Made by a program: the position numbers and the translations under genes
Source: DAIQON01 sp036787835
GTDB taxonomy: Bacteria > Patescibacteriota > Saccharimonadia > Saccharimonadales > UBA4665
Assembly (NCBI GenBank): GCA_036787835.1
Contig: DAIQON010000004.1
Coordinates: 5,287-69,286 of the forward strand
DNA: 64,000 bases
Direction of reading: 5' to 3'
The notes under the pieces: model-generated
Told to the model about the DNA's origin: nothing
What the model saw: only the letters and a program-made list of their open reading frames with translations
Databases searched by the model: none
In this document: positions 34,068 to 42,239 of the stretch, in pieces
Layout of the letters: every line of letters begins with the position of its first letter
Numbering within the stretch: the first letter of the stretch is position 1

Positions 34068-35855
34068 ATGTCCAATAATGAAAAGAAACGAGACAAAGAG
34101 GTCACTAACTATACTCACCGGTTGTTTTGGGATGCAATGTTTAAGCCTGGTCTAACCCATTTTTTTCTAGCACTGCTTCATTCTCCTTCGTTTTTCCTGA
34201 CTAATATAGTAATACCGATTGAGATTGCCTACGCTGTACAGGCAATCATAGAGCGTAATTTCTCAGCTGTTCCAAAATATGCCCTCTATATACTTATCAT
34301 AGCTATTGTCGCCAATATAATCCTAGCCTTTGCTACATGGGGCTTTAATCGTAACGGAACCAATGGTGGTAAGTACATTCAAAACGTAGTATTTCATAAT
34401 TATTTATCTAAGGACTTTGAATTTTACAGTAATAATTTTATTGGGGCTCTAGGTAATCAAGCATCGAGTTTAAGAATTGCTTTCCTAGACTATAATCGAA
34501 CAATGCTTTTCGACGCGCCAAGGGCAGCGGTAATCGTAATCGCAGGCATGGCTGTTTTGGCATTTAAATCACCCGAGCTTGCCCTAATAACGGGTGGCTG
34601 TATGCTCACTGTGTTTAGCTTTACTTTCATTACAAGCACCTACCGTCTCAGATATAGAAGGGGCGTAAGTGAAGCAAATAGTGAAGTCTCTTCCGTCTTA
34701 GGCGATGCATTATCGCACGCAACGGTTGTAAAGAGCTTTGATAATGAGGCCTATGAAGCTAAGAGATTGGCAAAGTCACTTGGAAACTGGAAGAGCGCGC
34801 AGCTTAAATCTTGGGATTTATTTACGCCAACAAATGCTGGTCGAAATGGGCTATTAGCAGTTTCGATGGCTATTTTGCTGATAGTTTCAGCGAATCTATA
34901 TAAAAATGGCGCTATATCGATTGCCATTATTACACTTGTTCAGCTTTACGTTATACGTTTGATCAACACCACACTAGACATAGCTGAAACAATCAAGAAC
35001 TATGACGCTCTGATGGGCATGGCCTATCAACCGGTGGCCACAATGATGATTGAGCCGGAGGTCGTTGATCCAAATGAGCCACAAAAGTTAGCCAGACAAA
35101 CTGTTGGCGATATTAATTTTGAAAAAGTTAGCTATGTATATCCAGAAATGAAAAAAGGCAATCATGCGATCAGCAACTTTAGCTACCTCGTCAAAGGCGG
35201 CTCAAAGATTGGCGTAGTTGGTTATTCAGGAAGTGGCAAGACTACATTGACTAAACTCCTGCTTCGGTTCATGGACGTTGAATCGGGCTCAATCAAAATA
35301 AGTGGCGTCGATATACGCAATCTAAAGCAATCCAACTTGCGAGACTGCATCGCTTATGTACCCCAAGAACCGCTATTGTTTCATCGAAGCATTAAAGACA
35401 ACATTGCCTATGCTAGACCAGAGGCCACTGAGCAAGAAGTTTTAGCAGCTGCTAAGTTAGCTTACGTAGATGAATTCGTTAAAGACCTACCAAAAGGCTA
35501 TGACACAATGGTCGGCGAACGAGGCGTAAAACTATCCGGTGGACAACGACAGAGAGTAGCTATTGCCAGAGCTTTACTCAAAGGAGCACCAATACTTGTA
35601 TTAGACGAAGCAACTAGTGCTCTAGACAGTCAAAGTGAATACTATATTCAAAAAGCTCTAAGTGAGCTAATGAAAGAACGAACCTCAATAGTTATAGCCC
35701 ATAGGCTAAGCACGATTCAAAAAATGGATGAAATTATAGTCATGGACGACGGCATAATTGTTCAAACAGGCACCCATAAACAATTGCTCGACGATAAAAA
35801 ATCTATCTACGCCAAACTATGGGGTCACCAAAGCGGCGGCTATATAGAAGAATGA
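34068..35855 (+). CDS. ABC exporter, fused permease and ATPase
   Basis: The 595-residue half-transporter has six membrane helices (about residues 20-310) followed by an ATPase domain: Walker A GYSGSGKTTL near 384, Q-loop VPQEPLLFHRSI, signature KLSGGQRQR near 486, Walker B ILVLDEATSAL and the switch His in IVIAHRLS. It belongs to the MsbA/LmrA-like exporter family and would form a homodimer (or pair with another half-transporter elsewhere). The substrate, perhaps a lipid or peptide, is unknown. The start is chosen by promoter position. It ends with TGA. Confidence 0.92.
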   Translation: MSNNEKKRDKEVTNYTHRLFWDAMFKPGLTHFFLALLHSPSFFLTNIVIPIEIAYAVQAIIERNFSAVPKYALYILIIAIVANIILAFATWGFNRNGTNGGKYIQNVVFHNYLSKDFEFYSNNFIGALGNQASSLRIAFLDYNRTMLFDAPRAAVIVIAGMAVLAFKSPELALITGGCMLTVFSFTFITSTYRLRYRRGVSEANSEVSSVLGDALSHATVVKSFDNEAYEAKRLAKSLGNWKSAQLKSWDLFTPTNAGRNGLLAVSMAILLIVSANLYKNGAISIAIITLVQLYVIRLINTTLDIAETIKNYDALMGMAYQPVATMMIEPEVVDPNEPQKLARQTVGDINFEKVSYVYPEMKKGNHAISNFSYLVKGGSKIGVVGYSGSGKTTLTKLLLRFMDVESGSIKISGVDIRNLKQSNLRDCIAYVPQEPLLFHRSIKDNIAYARPEATEQEVLAAAKLAYVDEFVKDLPKGYDTMVGERGVKLSGGQRQRVAIARALLKGAPILVLDEATSALDSQSEYYIQKALSELMKERTSIVIAHRLSTIQKMDEIIVMDDGIIVQTGTHKQLLDDKKSIYAKLWGHQSGGYIEE

Positions 35856-35861
35856 TGAACG

Positions 35862-35890
35862 TTTACAAAATTTAACTTAAGTTGTATATT
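35862..35890 (+). promoter_or_regulatory. promoter of the HEAT-like gene
   Basis: TTTACA (35862-35867) and TATATT (35885-35890) are 17 nt apart, with the ATG 11 nt further on and no Shine-Dalgarno sequence. Confidence 0.5.
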
Positions 35891-35901
35891 ATAAAATAAT
35901 T

Positions 35902-36357
35902 ATGGCAATCGGATTTTTAGGCGAAGATATTTCAACCCTTGAAGGCAAAGATAGGTTTGTTAAGTTCTACCTCGGTTTTGAGGAACAAGGGGTTGAGGTA
36001 CCGGCCGAATTTAGTATTAAAGAAATGGCTACCAGATTTGCAGATGATGGTATGTCTGAGGAAGTACTAGATATGGTCGATCTGTACAAGCAAGATCTAC
36101 GACCTGGCGTTAGGAGAATGGCGCTGCAAGCCTTGGCTCCATTAATTGATGTTTATCCAGAGTTCTCATACTCAGTTATTATAGAAGGCTTACAGAACCC
36201 GAACCCTTATATACGCGAAGTGACCGGAGACTTCCTGGTAGGAGAGTTTTTTAGAGAAAAAAGGCTAGACCTGTATAGACAAACCTTTGGCGTTAGAGGG
36301 CTTCGTGACATTGTTGCTGCAAGAAATAACGCTGACCTCGAGCAATCTGCTGCCTAA
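35902..36357 (+). CDS. HEAT-repeat-like hypothetical protein
   Basis: The 151-residue protein was not assigned to a named family. It is soluble, mostly helical and acidic. The stretch LRPGVRRMALQALAPLIDVYPEFSYSVIIEGL with PNPYIREVTGDFLVG has the spacing of two HEAT-like helical hairpins (about residues 68-115), suggesting a protein-binding scaffold. It lies between the ABC exporter and rplS with its own promoter. The function is unknown. Confidence 0.6.
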   Translation: MAIGFLGEDISTLEGKDRFVKFYLGFEEQGVEVPAEFSIKEMATRFADDGMSEEVLDMVDLYKQDLRPGVRRMALQALAPLIDVYPEFSYSVIIEGLQNPNPYIREVTGDFLVGEFFREKRLDLYRQTFGVRGLRDIVAARNNADLEQSAA

Positions 36358-36383
36358 ATAGTAATAAAGACTCAATTAGACAC

Positions 36384-36412
36384 TTGCAGAAAGTCAAGAT
36401 TTAAGATACAAT
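36384..36412 (+). promoter_or_regulatory. rplS promoter
   Basis: TTGCAG (36384-36389) and TACAAT (36407-36412) are separated by 17 nt; the rplS ATG follows 10 nt later with no Shine-Dalgarno sequence. Confidence 0.6.
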
Positions 36413-36422
36413 CTATCAGATT

Positions 36423-36899
36423 ATGGCAAGTGTATTACAGAATATTTCAGACAGTTATAAAAAATCTGCCGTCGTAAACGTACGCAGCGGTGACACTGTT
36501 AAAGTGCATCAAAAGATTAAAGAAGGCAATAAAGAACGTGTTCAGGTCTTCCAGGGTCTTGTTATTCGTACCGACATGAAGAACAGCCATTTATCTCGAA
36601 TTACCGTCAGACGAATTGCTAGTGGCATAGGAGTTGAAAAAAGCTTCCTACTTCATAGCCCGCTAGTTGTTAAAGTAGAAGTTGTTAAACGAAGTAAGGT
36701 TCGCCGAAATTATCTAAGCTATATGCGCGATCGAACTGGCAAGTCAGCCCGACTAAGTGGTGTAGACTTTGACCGTAACGCTGTCAACGACCTACCTCCT
36801 GAAGAACAGCCAGCTGAAGTGGTTGTTGAAACCGCAAATGAAGAAGCTGCTGTTGAAGCAGATAAAAAGGCTGTCGTAGAAGAAACTCCTAAAGCCTAG
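36423..36899 (+). CDS. rplS: 50S ribosomal protein L19
   Basis: The 158-residue protein has the complete L19 core (about residues 1-118): a basic helical start, VRSGDTVKVHQKIKEGNKERVQVFQGLVI, GIGVEKSFLLHSPLVVKVEVV and KVRRNYLSYMRDRTGKSARL. L19 lies at the 30S-50S interface. A C-terminal extension of about 40 residues rich in Glu, Ala and Val (PPEEQPAEVVVETANEEAAV) is unusual for the family and acidic, unlike the basic core. The gene has a promoter with a 17-nt spacer and a start codon 10 nt past the -10. Confidence 0.95.
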   Translation: MASVLQNISDSYKKSAVVNVRSGDTVKVHQKIKEGNKERVQVFQGLVIRTDMKNSHLSRITVRRIASGIGVEKSFLLHSPLVVKVEVVKRSKVRRNYLSYMRDRTGKSARLSGVDFDRNAVNDLPPEEQPAEVVVETANEEAAVEADKKAVVEETPKA

Positions 36900-36952
36900 T
36901 TACTAACCCGGCTATTTACATCTTCTCGATTATATTGTAGTATATATTTTAA

Positions 36953-37576
36953 ATGACAATTGAAGTAATCGACCAGCTAGAAGTACTAAATGCTGGAGAC
37001 ATAGTGGGTATTGTCCCGGCCGTAGATGATGCAACGCAAATAAGCTCACAACAACTCGTTGATACCCTCGGCGATATTCATTCTAGTTATCAAACAAGAC
37101 TTAGGATTGGCGAAATTGATAAATCAATAGATACCGTAATAGACGGTACCGCTTTGTCATTTTTATCAGGCGACACTGTCGCTTATGACGAAGATCCCGA
37201 ACCAACATTATTTCGGATAGAAAGTCTACTGGACCAAAAGACTAAGCTAAACATGCAAAGAATACTTCGAACTGCATATATAAATGCCAAGATAATATTC
37301 CTAAGCCGGACACTTAATCACCCGAGTGGTGACGCTATTATCCGTGCTAGCTCAGATGGTTGGAATGCTATACAGCGGAGAATAAATCCTAATGTCACTA
37401 GCCCCGAATATGAAGCAACCGGAACTTTAGGTCAAGTCACCGAAAAAGGAGTATTAATACTCCGTAGCGGCCGTTCAATTTTTGAAGTTAACCCGTTTGT
37501 TAAGTCTTCTTTGGGCATTGAACACACGCTAGATATTGATGTCCAGTACCCACATCCTTTAGCCACGCAGACCTAG
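36953..37576 (+). CDS. hypothetical protein, 207 residues
   Basis: This protein was not recognised. It is soluble and acidic, with an N-terminal strand-helix region (VIDQLEVLNAGDIVGIVPAVDDATQ), a middle helical part (about 90-130, TKLNMQRILRTAYINAKIIFLSR) and a strand-rich end. No membrane segment or catalytic motif is seen. A TTTACA (36915-36920) with TAGTAT (36938-36943) is a possible promoter, 9 nt before the ATG. It lies between rplS and rnhB, where many bacteria have signal peptidase, but the sequence has no peptidase motif. Confidence 0.6.
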   Translation: MTIEVIDQLEVLNAGDIVGIVPAVDDATQISSQQLVDTLGDIHSSYQTRLRIGEIDKSIDTVIDGTALSFLSGDTVAYDEDPEPTLFRIESLLDQKTKLNMQRILRTAYINAKIIFLSRTLNHPSGDAIIRASSDGWNAIQRRINPNVTSPEYEATGTLGQVTEKGVLILRSGRSIFEVNPFVKSSLGIEHTLDIDVQYPHPLATQT

Positions 37577-37618
37577 TTCCCATAGCTACGTCTAAGATTT
37601 TAAACATTAGACTATTGC

Positions 37619-37627
37619 TGGTAATAT
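37619..37627 (+). promoter_or_regulatory. extended -10 promoter of rnhB, leaderless type
   Basis: TGG followed by TAATAT (37622-37627) ends 7 nt before the ATG, without a Shine-Dalgarno sequence. Confidence 0.55.
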
Positions 37628-37634
37628 TTCAATA

Positions 37635-38204
37635 ATGAATGGCTTGACTATTGGTATTGATGAAGTTGGAAGAGGCTGCCTTGCTGGTCCGATGGTTATA
37701 GGGCTCGTTAGCTTATCTACGCCAATTAATGGTCTTAAAGATTCAAAGTTACTTAGTAAAAAGAAGCGTCAGTCTTTGTACGGCGAGATCTTTTTAATGG
37801 CCGATATAGCCCTTCTTGCGTGGGTCTGGCCACATGAGATTGACGAGCTAGGTCTTACACTTTCAATGACTCTAGCTATTAAGCGTGGGCTAGCTCAAAT
37901 GTCTAGCCAACCGACAGACATTATTATTGACGGCAACACTAATTATTTACCGGATAACCCAGCTGCCAGAACGGTAATTGGTGCCGATAAGACTATTCCT
38001 CAGGTTAGTGCTGCAAGTATTATTGCAAAAGTAGCTAGAGACAACTATATGGAAATGCTAAACGATTACTTACCAGAGTACGATTTTGCCAGTAATGTTG
38101 GTTACGGCACTAAAAATCACCTTCAGGCGATTAAGCTTAAGGGACCGAGCACTATTCATCGACTAAGTTTTGCACCGATGAATAGCTACTTAGAAAAGAA
38201 TTGA
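37635..38204 (+). CDS. rnhB: ribonuclease HII
   Basis: The 189-residue enzyme removes ribonucleotides from RNA/DNA hybrids. Catalytic acidic residues appear in GIDEVGRGCLAGP (D9 and E10), with the others in IIDGN and VARDNY. The GADKTIPQVSAASIIAKVARD motif is diagnostic. The length is typical. Its 3' end overlaps the convergent aminopeptidase gene by 19 bp, so the two transcripts are antisense at their ends. It ends with TGA. Confidence 0.95.
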   Translation: MNGLTIGIDEVGRGCLAGPMVIGLVSLSTPINGLKDSKLLSKKKRQSLYGEIFLMADIALLAWVWPHEIDELGLTLSMTLAIKRGLAQMSSQPTDIIIDGNTNYLPDNPAARTVIGADKTIPQVSAASIIAKVARDNYMEMLNDYLPEYDFASNVGYGTKNHLQAIKLKGPSTIHRLSFAPMNSYLEKN

Positions 38205-40741
38205 ACGATATTTTCTTTGTCTCTAGATTTCCAAGCAGACTGCCAGTTGATTGTTTCAATAGCCTGATTAAGCGGTCGATCAAAAGCTGGGCTTAGATTT
38301 TGATCAAAGAAATCAGTAAATTCTTTTAAGAAAGACAGGTCGCTATAGCAGCGGCCAACATAAAGTGGCATTCTACTAAAGCTTAGGTCGGTGCCCATAT
38401 TCTGCTGCATCCAGTCCCAGTTTTCTTTGAGCCAGGCCCATGCCTGATCACGTGAGTGATGATTCATGAAAGAATAGCTAACCCAGTAAGCGACGTCTTG
38501 AATTCTGACTTGATCTGACTTAATTAGGCCTAGCGACTTCTTAATTAAGTCCTCCTGTTTAAAACCTGTCAGCGCAGCACATAAGTTTAGTTTCTCTTCT
38601 GGTGAGCTGGTCGCCTTGTGAAGTTTGACTAATTTATCAAATTCTTTCTTACCACCTTGGCGAGCGACGGTAGAGTAAACTACACTCCGAAGGTCAGCCT
38701 GCACAGGGTTTTTATTAGCTTCAATCTGACTGAATAGCTTTTTACAGTTTGAGACTATCGTCGCTTCATCAGCAGAAGCAGCGAGCCCTAAAATAATTGG
38801 CCTCAGTAACTTATCGAAGTGACTATCATCCTTTTTTTCATCCCAAGTGAGCCTCTTGAGCTGGACACTAATAAACTTACGAACATACGGTTTAATTAAG
38901 TCCCGCAAGTGGTCATCGTTCATAACTAAACGAATACTACCTAGCTCACCAGCAATAACTTCCCAAACAACAACGCTAGATTCATGACTATAGTGCTTTA
39001 GTAGCTCTAGACTATCACTAGTCGCACTGTAGCCAGCTTTAGCCGCCTCAAATGAATCGCTTAGAAGGCCGAGTCGGTCGACGTCAGACACACCCTTAAG
39101 GTCACTCTTAGCGATAGAAGTAAGGCTTGGTAGGTCATAAATAACTCGGTAAAAACCGTTTCGACCTTGATTGAAAAGGCTAAGAGGCATTTTGCTATCT
39201 CTTTCAATAACTAGTCCAGACTCATCTAGTCGATCAAAGTCCTTAGATATTTGTTCATTAAGTAGTGGTATCGGCCAAATAGAGCCGTCCTTAGTAACCG
39301 AAGGATTTAAGTAAAAGCGTTCTTGGGTTAGCGATACCGCCCCATCAGAATAAACGACTTTAAGTATTGGGTAGCCCGTTAACGTCGTCCAGCGAGACAT
39401 AAATTCTTTTACCGGCCGCTTACTGGCCTTTTCTAGAGCATCCCATAGATCAACGGTGTCTGTATTGCCGTACATATGTGCTTTTAGATAAAGTCTGATA
39501 CCGTCTCTAAACGGCGTTGGTCCAAGATAGTTCTCGAGCATAGATATAACAGAGGCACCTTTTTCGTAACTAATTGCATCAAAAATAGTTCTAATCTCAT
39601 CAGGATGTCGAACCTCAACTTCAATAGGGTGGCTATGTTCAAGAGCGTCCAACTTAAGCGCTATACCTTGTTCATCGACTGTAAACTGGGTCCAAACTTT
39701 CCAATCGGGGAATATATGGTCGACCGCTAGATAGCTCATCCAACTAGCGAAGCTTTCATTAAGCCATAGATCAGTCCACCAACGCATGGTCACTAAGTTA
39801 CCAAACCACTGATGGGTCAGTTCATGAGCGACGACGCTAGCAACAAATTGCTTTAGGCTTAGAGAAGTATTATCTTTATCAACTAACAAAGCTTGTTCAC
39901 GGAAGGTAATACAGCCCCAGTTTTCCATAGCACCGCTAGCAAAATCAGGTAGGGCAACAAAATCACACTTAGTAAGCGGGTAGGGAATATCAAAGTACTC
40001 ATTATAGAAATCTAAAGTCTTGAGTGCACAATCAAGGGCAAACTTAGTGTGCTTCAAGTTATCTTTAGTCGCATAGGTCCTAACGACCGTACCAGCCTCG
40101 GTTTTAGCCTCTAAAAAGTCCATCTCACCAGCGACGAAGGCCAATAAGTAGGTACTCATCTTTGGTGTCTGGGCAAAGACAGTTTTGACTCTAGATTTTA
40201 GCTTAGTCTGCTTAACAACTTCAGTATTAGATATAATGCAGCTATATTTTGGAGTATCGAGCGACAGATTAAATACGGCTTTAGCTTCTGGCTCATCAAT
40301 ACAAGGAAATGCTTCTCTGGCGTGATGACTTTCAAACTGAGTGGCTATAATCTTTTTTTCCACGCCGTCATCTTCAAAAAAACATGGATAGATGCCGTTC
40401 ATTGGCCGGGTGATATCTGCCTGGTAGCTAATTTTTAAGCTATAGTCACCGGGATAGACCAGCTGATTAAAGTGGATCCTTAGTTCATTGAACGTCTGTT
40501 GATTATTAAATCTAACTACCTTTAATGGCTTAGCTCCTTGTTTGCCATGACTAATAACCTCTACGCTGAGAATCTTTAAGTTGCTTTGATGAAGCGTAAG
40601 CCGCTTCGATGGCCGACCAACTTTTTTGCCTACTATTTCAACTACGCCGTAAAACTTATCTGTCTCAGGCGCTAGTTTTAAATCCAAGTTATATTTACTT
40701 GGCTGAAACGACTTATATAACCTAGTAACTTTATTCGACAT
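38186..40741 (-). CDS. M1 family aminopeptidase
   Basis: The 851-residue zinc metallopeptidase is of the ERAP/APN-like M1 type. It has the exopeptidase motif GAMENWG (about residue 270), zinc ligands H306-E-L-T-H310 in VVAHELTHQWFGN and E329 in WLNESFAS, and a C-terminal HEAT-like ERAP1 domain (about 520-850). It trims N-terminal residues from peptides, so it would suit a cell that feeds on imported peptides. There is no signal peptide. The start is moved to 40741 (MSNKVTRLYKSF): an extended -10 (TGCTAAAAT) ends 7 nt upstream. It is divergent from nusA. Confidence 0.93.
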   Translation of the reverse strand: MSNKVTRLYKSFQPSKYNLDLKLAPETDKFYGVVEIVGKKVGRPSKRLTLHQSNLKILSVEVISHGKQGAKPLKVVRFNNQQTFNELRIHFNQLVYPGDYSLKISYQADITRPMNGIYPCFFEDDGVEKKIIATQFESHHAREAFPCIDEPEAKAVFNLSLDTPKYSCIISNTEVVKQTKLKSRVKTVFAQTPKMSTYLLAFVAGEMDFLEAKTEAGTVVRTYATKDNLKHTKFALDCALKTLDFYNEYFDIPYPLTKCDFVALPDFASGAMENWGCITFREQALLVDKDNTSLSLKQFVASVVAHELTHQWFGNLVTMRWWTDLWLNESFASWMSYLAVDHIFPDWKVWTQFTVDEQGIALKLDALEHSHPIEVEVRHPDEIRTIFDAISYEKGASVISMLENYLGPTPFRDGIRLYLKAHMYGNTDTVDLWDALEKASKRPVKEFMSRWTTLTGYPILKVVYSDGAVSLTQERFYLNPSVTKDGSIWPIPLLNEQISKDFDRLDESGLVIERDSKMPLSLFNQGRNGFYRVIYDLPSLTSIAKSDLKGVSDVDRLGLLSDSFEAAKAGYSATSDSLELLKHYSHESSVVVWEVIAGELGSIRLVMNDDHLRDLIKPYVRKFISVQLKRLTWDEKKDDSHFDKLLRPIILGLAASADEATIVSNCKKLFSQIEANKNPVQADLRSVVYSTVARQGGKKEFDKLVKLHKATSSPEEKLNLCAALTGFKQEDLIKKSLGLIKSDQVRIQDVAYWVSYSFMNHHSRDQAWAWLKENWDWMQQNMGTDLSFSRMPLYVGRCYSDLSFLKEFTDFFDQNLSPAFDRPLNQAIETINWQSAWKSRDKENIVQFFSK

Positions 40742-40748
40742 TCGTAAC

Positions 40749-40757
40749 ATTTTAGCA
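40749..40757 (-). promoter_or_regulatory. extended -10 promoter of the aminopeptidase gene, leaderless type
   Basis: On the minus strand TGC-TAAAAT (TAAAAT at 40749-40754) ends 7 nt before the ATG at 40741, with no Shine-Dalgarno sequence. Confidence 0.5.
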
Positions 40758-40833
40758 TGATGGACAGTAGCTAGTCAGCCTTGGATTGTTTTAAGGATAT
40801 CTGTATATACTTTTAATCCTTCCCTAGTCGTGA

Positions 40834-40876
40834 TATAATAATGGATAGTTTCCGACCAATGCAGGTCGGATTTTTT
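40834..40876 (+). terminator. promoter followed at once by an intrinsic terminator in the nusA leader
   Basis: TATAAT (40834-40839) predicts a transcript start near 40846. A strong hairpin with 7-bp arms TCCGACC (40851-40857) and GGTCGGA (40864-40870) follows and runs straight into TTTTTT (40871-40876). No gene lies between the promoter and the hairpin; nusA starts 60 bp later with a AAAGGA Shine-Dalgarno. The hairpin is therefore best read as an attenuator of nusA or the end of a very short RNA. Confidence 0.7.
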
Positions 40877-40936
40877 AATAACAGGACATCTAAATTAAAG
40901 CTTAAATAGTAATCATAGATTGAAAGGAAAATCATT

Positions 40937-42088
40937 ATGGATTTAGACATGAAACAACTAGCAACAGCCATTAGAGCAATTGCTGAAGAGAAAAACCTAC
41001 CAGAGGAGACAGTCGCAGAAGTAGTTGAACAAGCACTAGCTGCTGCCTATAGGCGAGACTACGGTGACCGCGAACAAGAGATTAGGATCTCAATGAACTT
41101 AAACACTGGTGATGTTGACGCCTATATAACTAAAGAGATAGTTGCAACCGTTGAACATCCAGCTTTTGAAATCAGCCTGAAGGAAGCTTCGGTCATGAAG
41201 AAATCAGTAAAGCTCGGCGAATCAATGGAAGTCCATGAGAAAGCTGAATCGTTCGGCCGAGTTGCAGCACAGACTGCTAAGCAAGTTATCTTACAAAGGC
41301 TACGTGAAGCTGAGAGAGAAATTATCCTAGCCGAATATGAAGATAAAATCGGTACTGTTATAAACGCCAATGTATCTCGTGTTGAAGGTAACATTATCCG
41401 TGTCGACCTAGGCAAAGCTCAAGGCATAATGCCTCGAAGTGAACAGATCCAAGGTGAACGCTATTACCCAGGTCAAAGACTAAAGGTCTTTCTAAAAGAC
41501 GTTGAAAAAGGTTTTCGAGGCCCGCAGCTAATTGTCAGTCGTGGTAACAGCCAATTTATTGAATGGCTATTTAGAGCTGAAGTTCCAGAAATGGAAAGTA
41601 ATGCTGTTGAAATTAAAGACATCTCTAGAGAAGCTGGGGTTCGAACTAAACTTGCTGTAGCTAGTAATGTCCCCGGCGTTGACCCAGTTGGTACATTTGT
41701 TGGTGGTCACGGCACTAGAGTAAACGCGGTTACCAGCGAGGTTGGCGAACAAGAGAAGATCGATATTATTGTTTGGAGCGAAAAGACTGATGAATATATC
41801 ATTAACTCCTTGAGCCCAACTAAAGTTTCTAAAGTACAGCTAGATGAAGCCAATAAGAAGGCTAAGGTTATCGTACCGGAGGACCAACTCAGTATTGCTA
41901 TCGGTAAGGGTGGTCAGAATGTACGCTTAGCCTCAAAGCTTACTGGCTATGAACTAGATATCGAAGCTGAGAAAGTCGTGACTGAAGCTCCGGAAATAGT
42001 TAGCGAAGTAGTAAAGCCACCAAAGCTAAAAAAGAAGAGTGAATTAGAGAATTCTTTGCTCGAAGCTATTGAAGAACACGGCGAATAA
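40937..42088 (+). CDS. nusA: transcription termination/antitermination protein NusA
   Basis: The 383-residue protein has an N-terminal RNA-polymerase-binding domain (about 1-130), S1 domain (about 133-200, GTVINANVSRVEGNIIRVDLGKAQG) and two KH domains (about 230-345; SREAGVRTKLAVASNVPGVDPVG and QLSIAIGKGGQNVRLASKLTG), with a short acidic tail. It controls pausing, termination and rRNA antitermination. In many bacteria it sits in a rimP-nusA-infB operon; here rimP and infB are absent nearby. The leader carries a terminator hairpin that could provide autoregulation. Confidence 0.96.
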   Translation: MDLDMKQLATAIRAIAEEKNLPEETVAEVVEQALAAAYRRDYGDREQEIRISMNLNTGDVDAYITKEIVATVEHPAFEISLKEASVMKKSVKLGESMEVHEKAESFGRVAAQTAKQVILQRLREAEREIILAEYEDKIGTVINANVSRVEGNIIRVDLGKAQGIMPRSEQIQGERYYPGQRLKVFLKDVEKGFRGPQLIVSRGNSQFIEWLFRAEVPEMESNAVEIKDISREAGVRTKLAVASNVPGVDPVGTFVGGHGTRVNAVTSEVGEQEKIDIIVWSEKTDEYIINSLSPTKVSKVQLDEANKKAKVIVPEDQLSIAIGKGGQNVRLASKLTGYELDIEAEKVVTEAPEIVSEVVKPPKLKKKSELENSLLEAIEEHGE

Positions 42089-42108
42089 ACAGCTTTCCCT
42101 ATCTGTAA

Positions 42109-42135
42109 TTAGCACTCTTGACGTGAGAGTGCTAG
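42109..42135 (+). promoter_or_regulatory. CIRCE operator overlapping the clpC promoter
   Basis: TTAGCACTC (42109-42117), a 9-nt spacer and GAGTGCTAG (42127-42135) match the HrcA-binding CIRCE element with one mismatch at the last base. The spacer begins with TTGACG (42118-42123), a -35 box, and TATTAT (42142-42147) gives a -10 at 18 nt, so bound HrcA would cover the promoter. Confidence 0.9.
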
Positions 42136-42239
42136 CTATAGTATTATGTAAATAGCTTCCTGAGGTAAACTACAGCCATAATTCAGACAAAAACATTACC
42201 TTGGAAACATATAACTAGCTAAATATTTGAAGGATAAAT

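Noticed and set aside
40841..40909. 23-codon ORF spanning the nusA leader hairpin, possible leader peptide
   Set aside because: Its ATG begins one base after the -10 box, upstream of any expected transcript start, and it has no ribosome-binding site.
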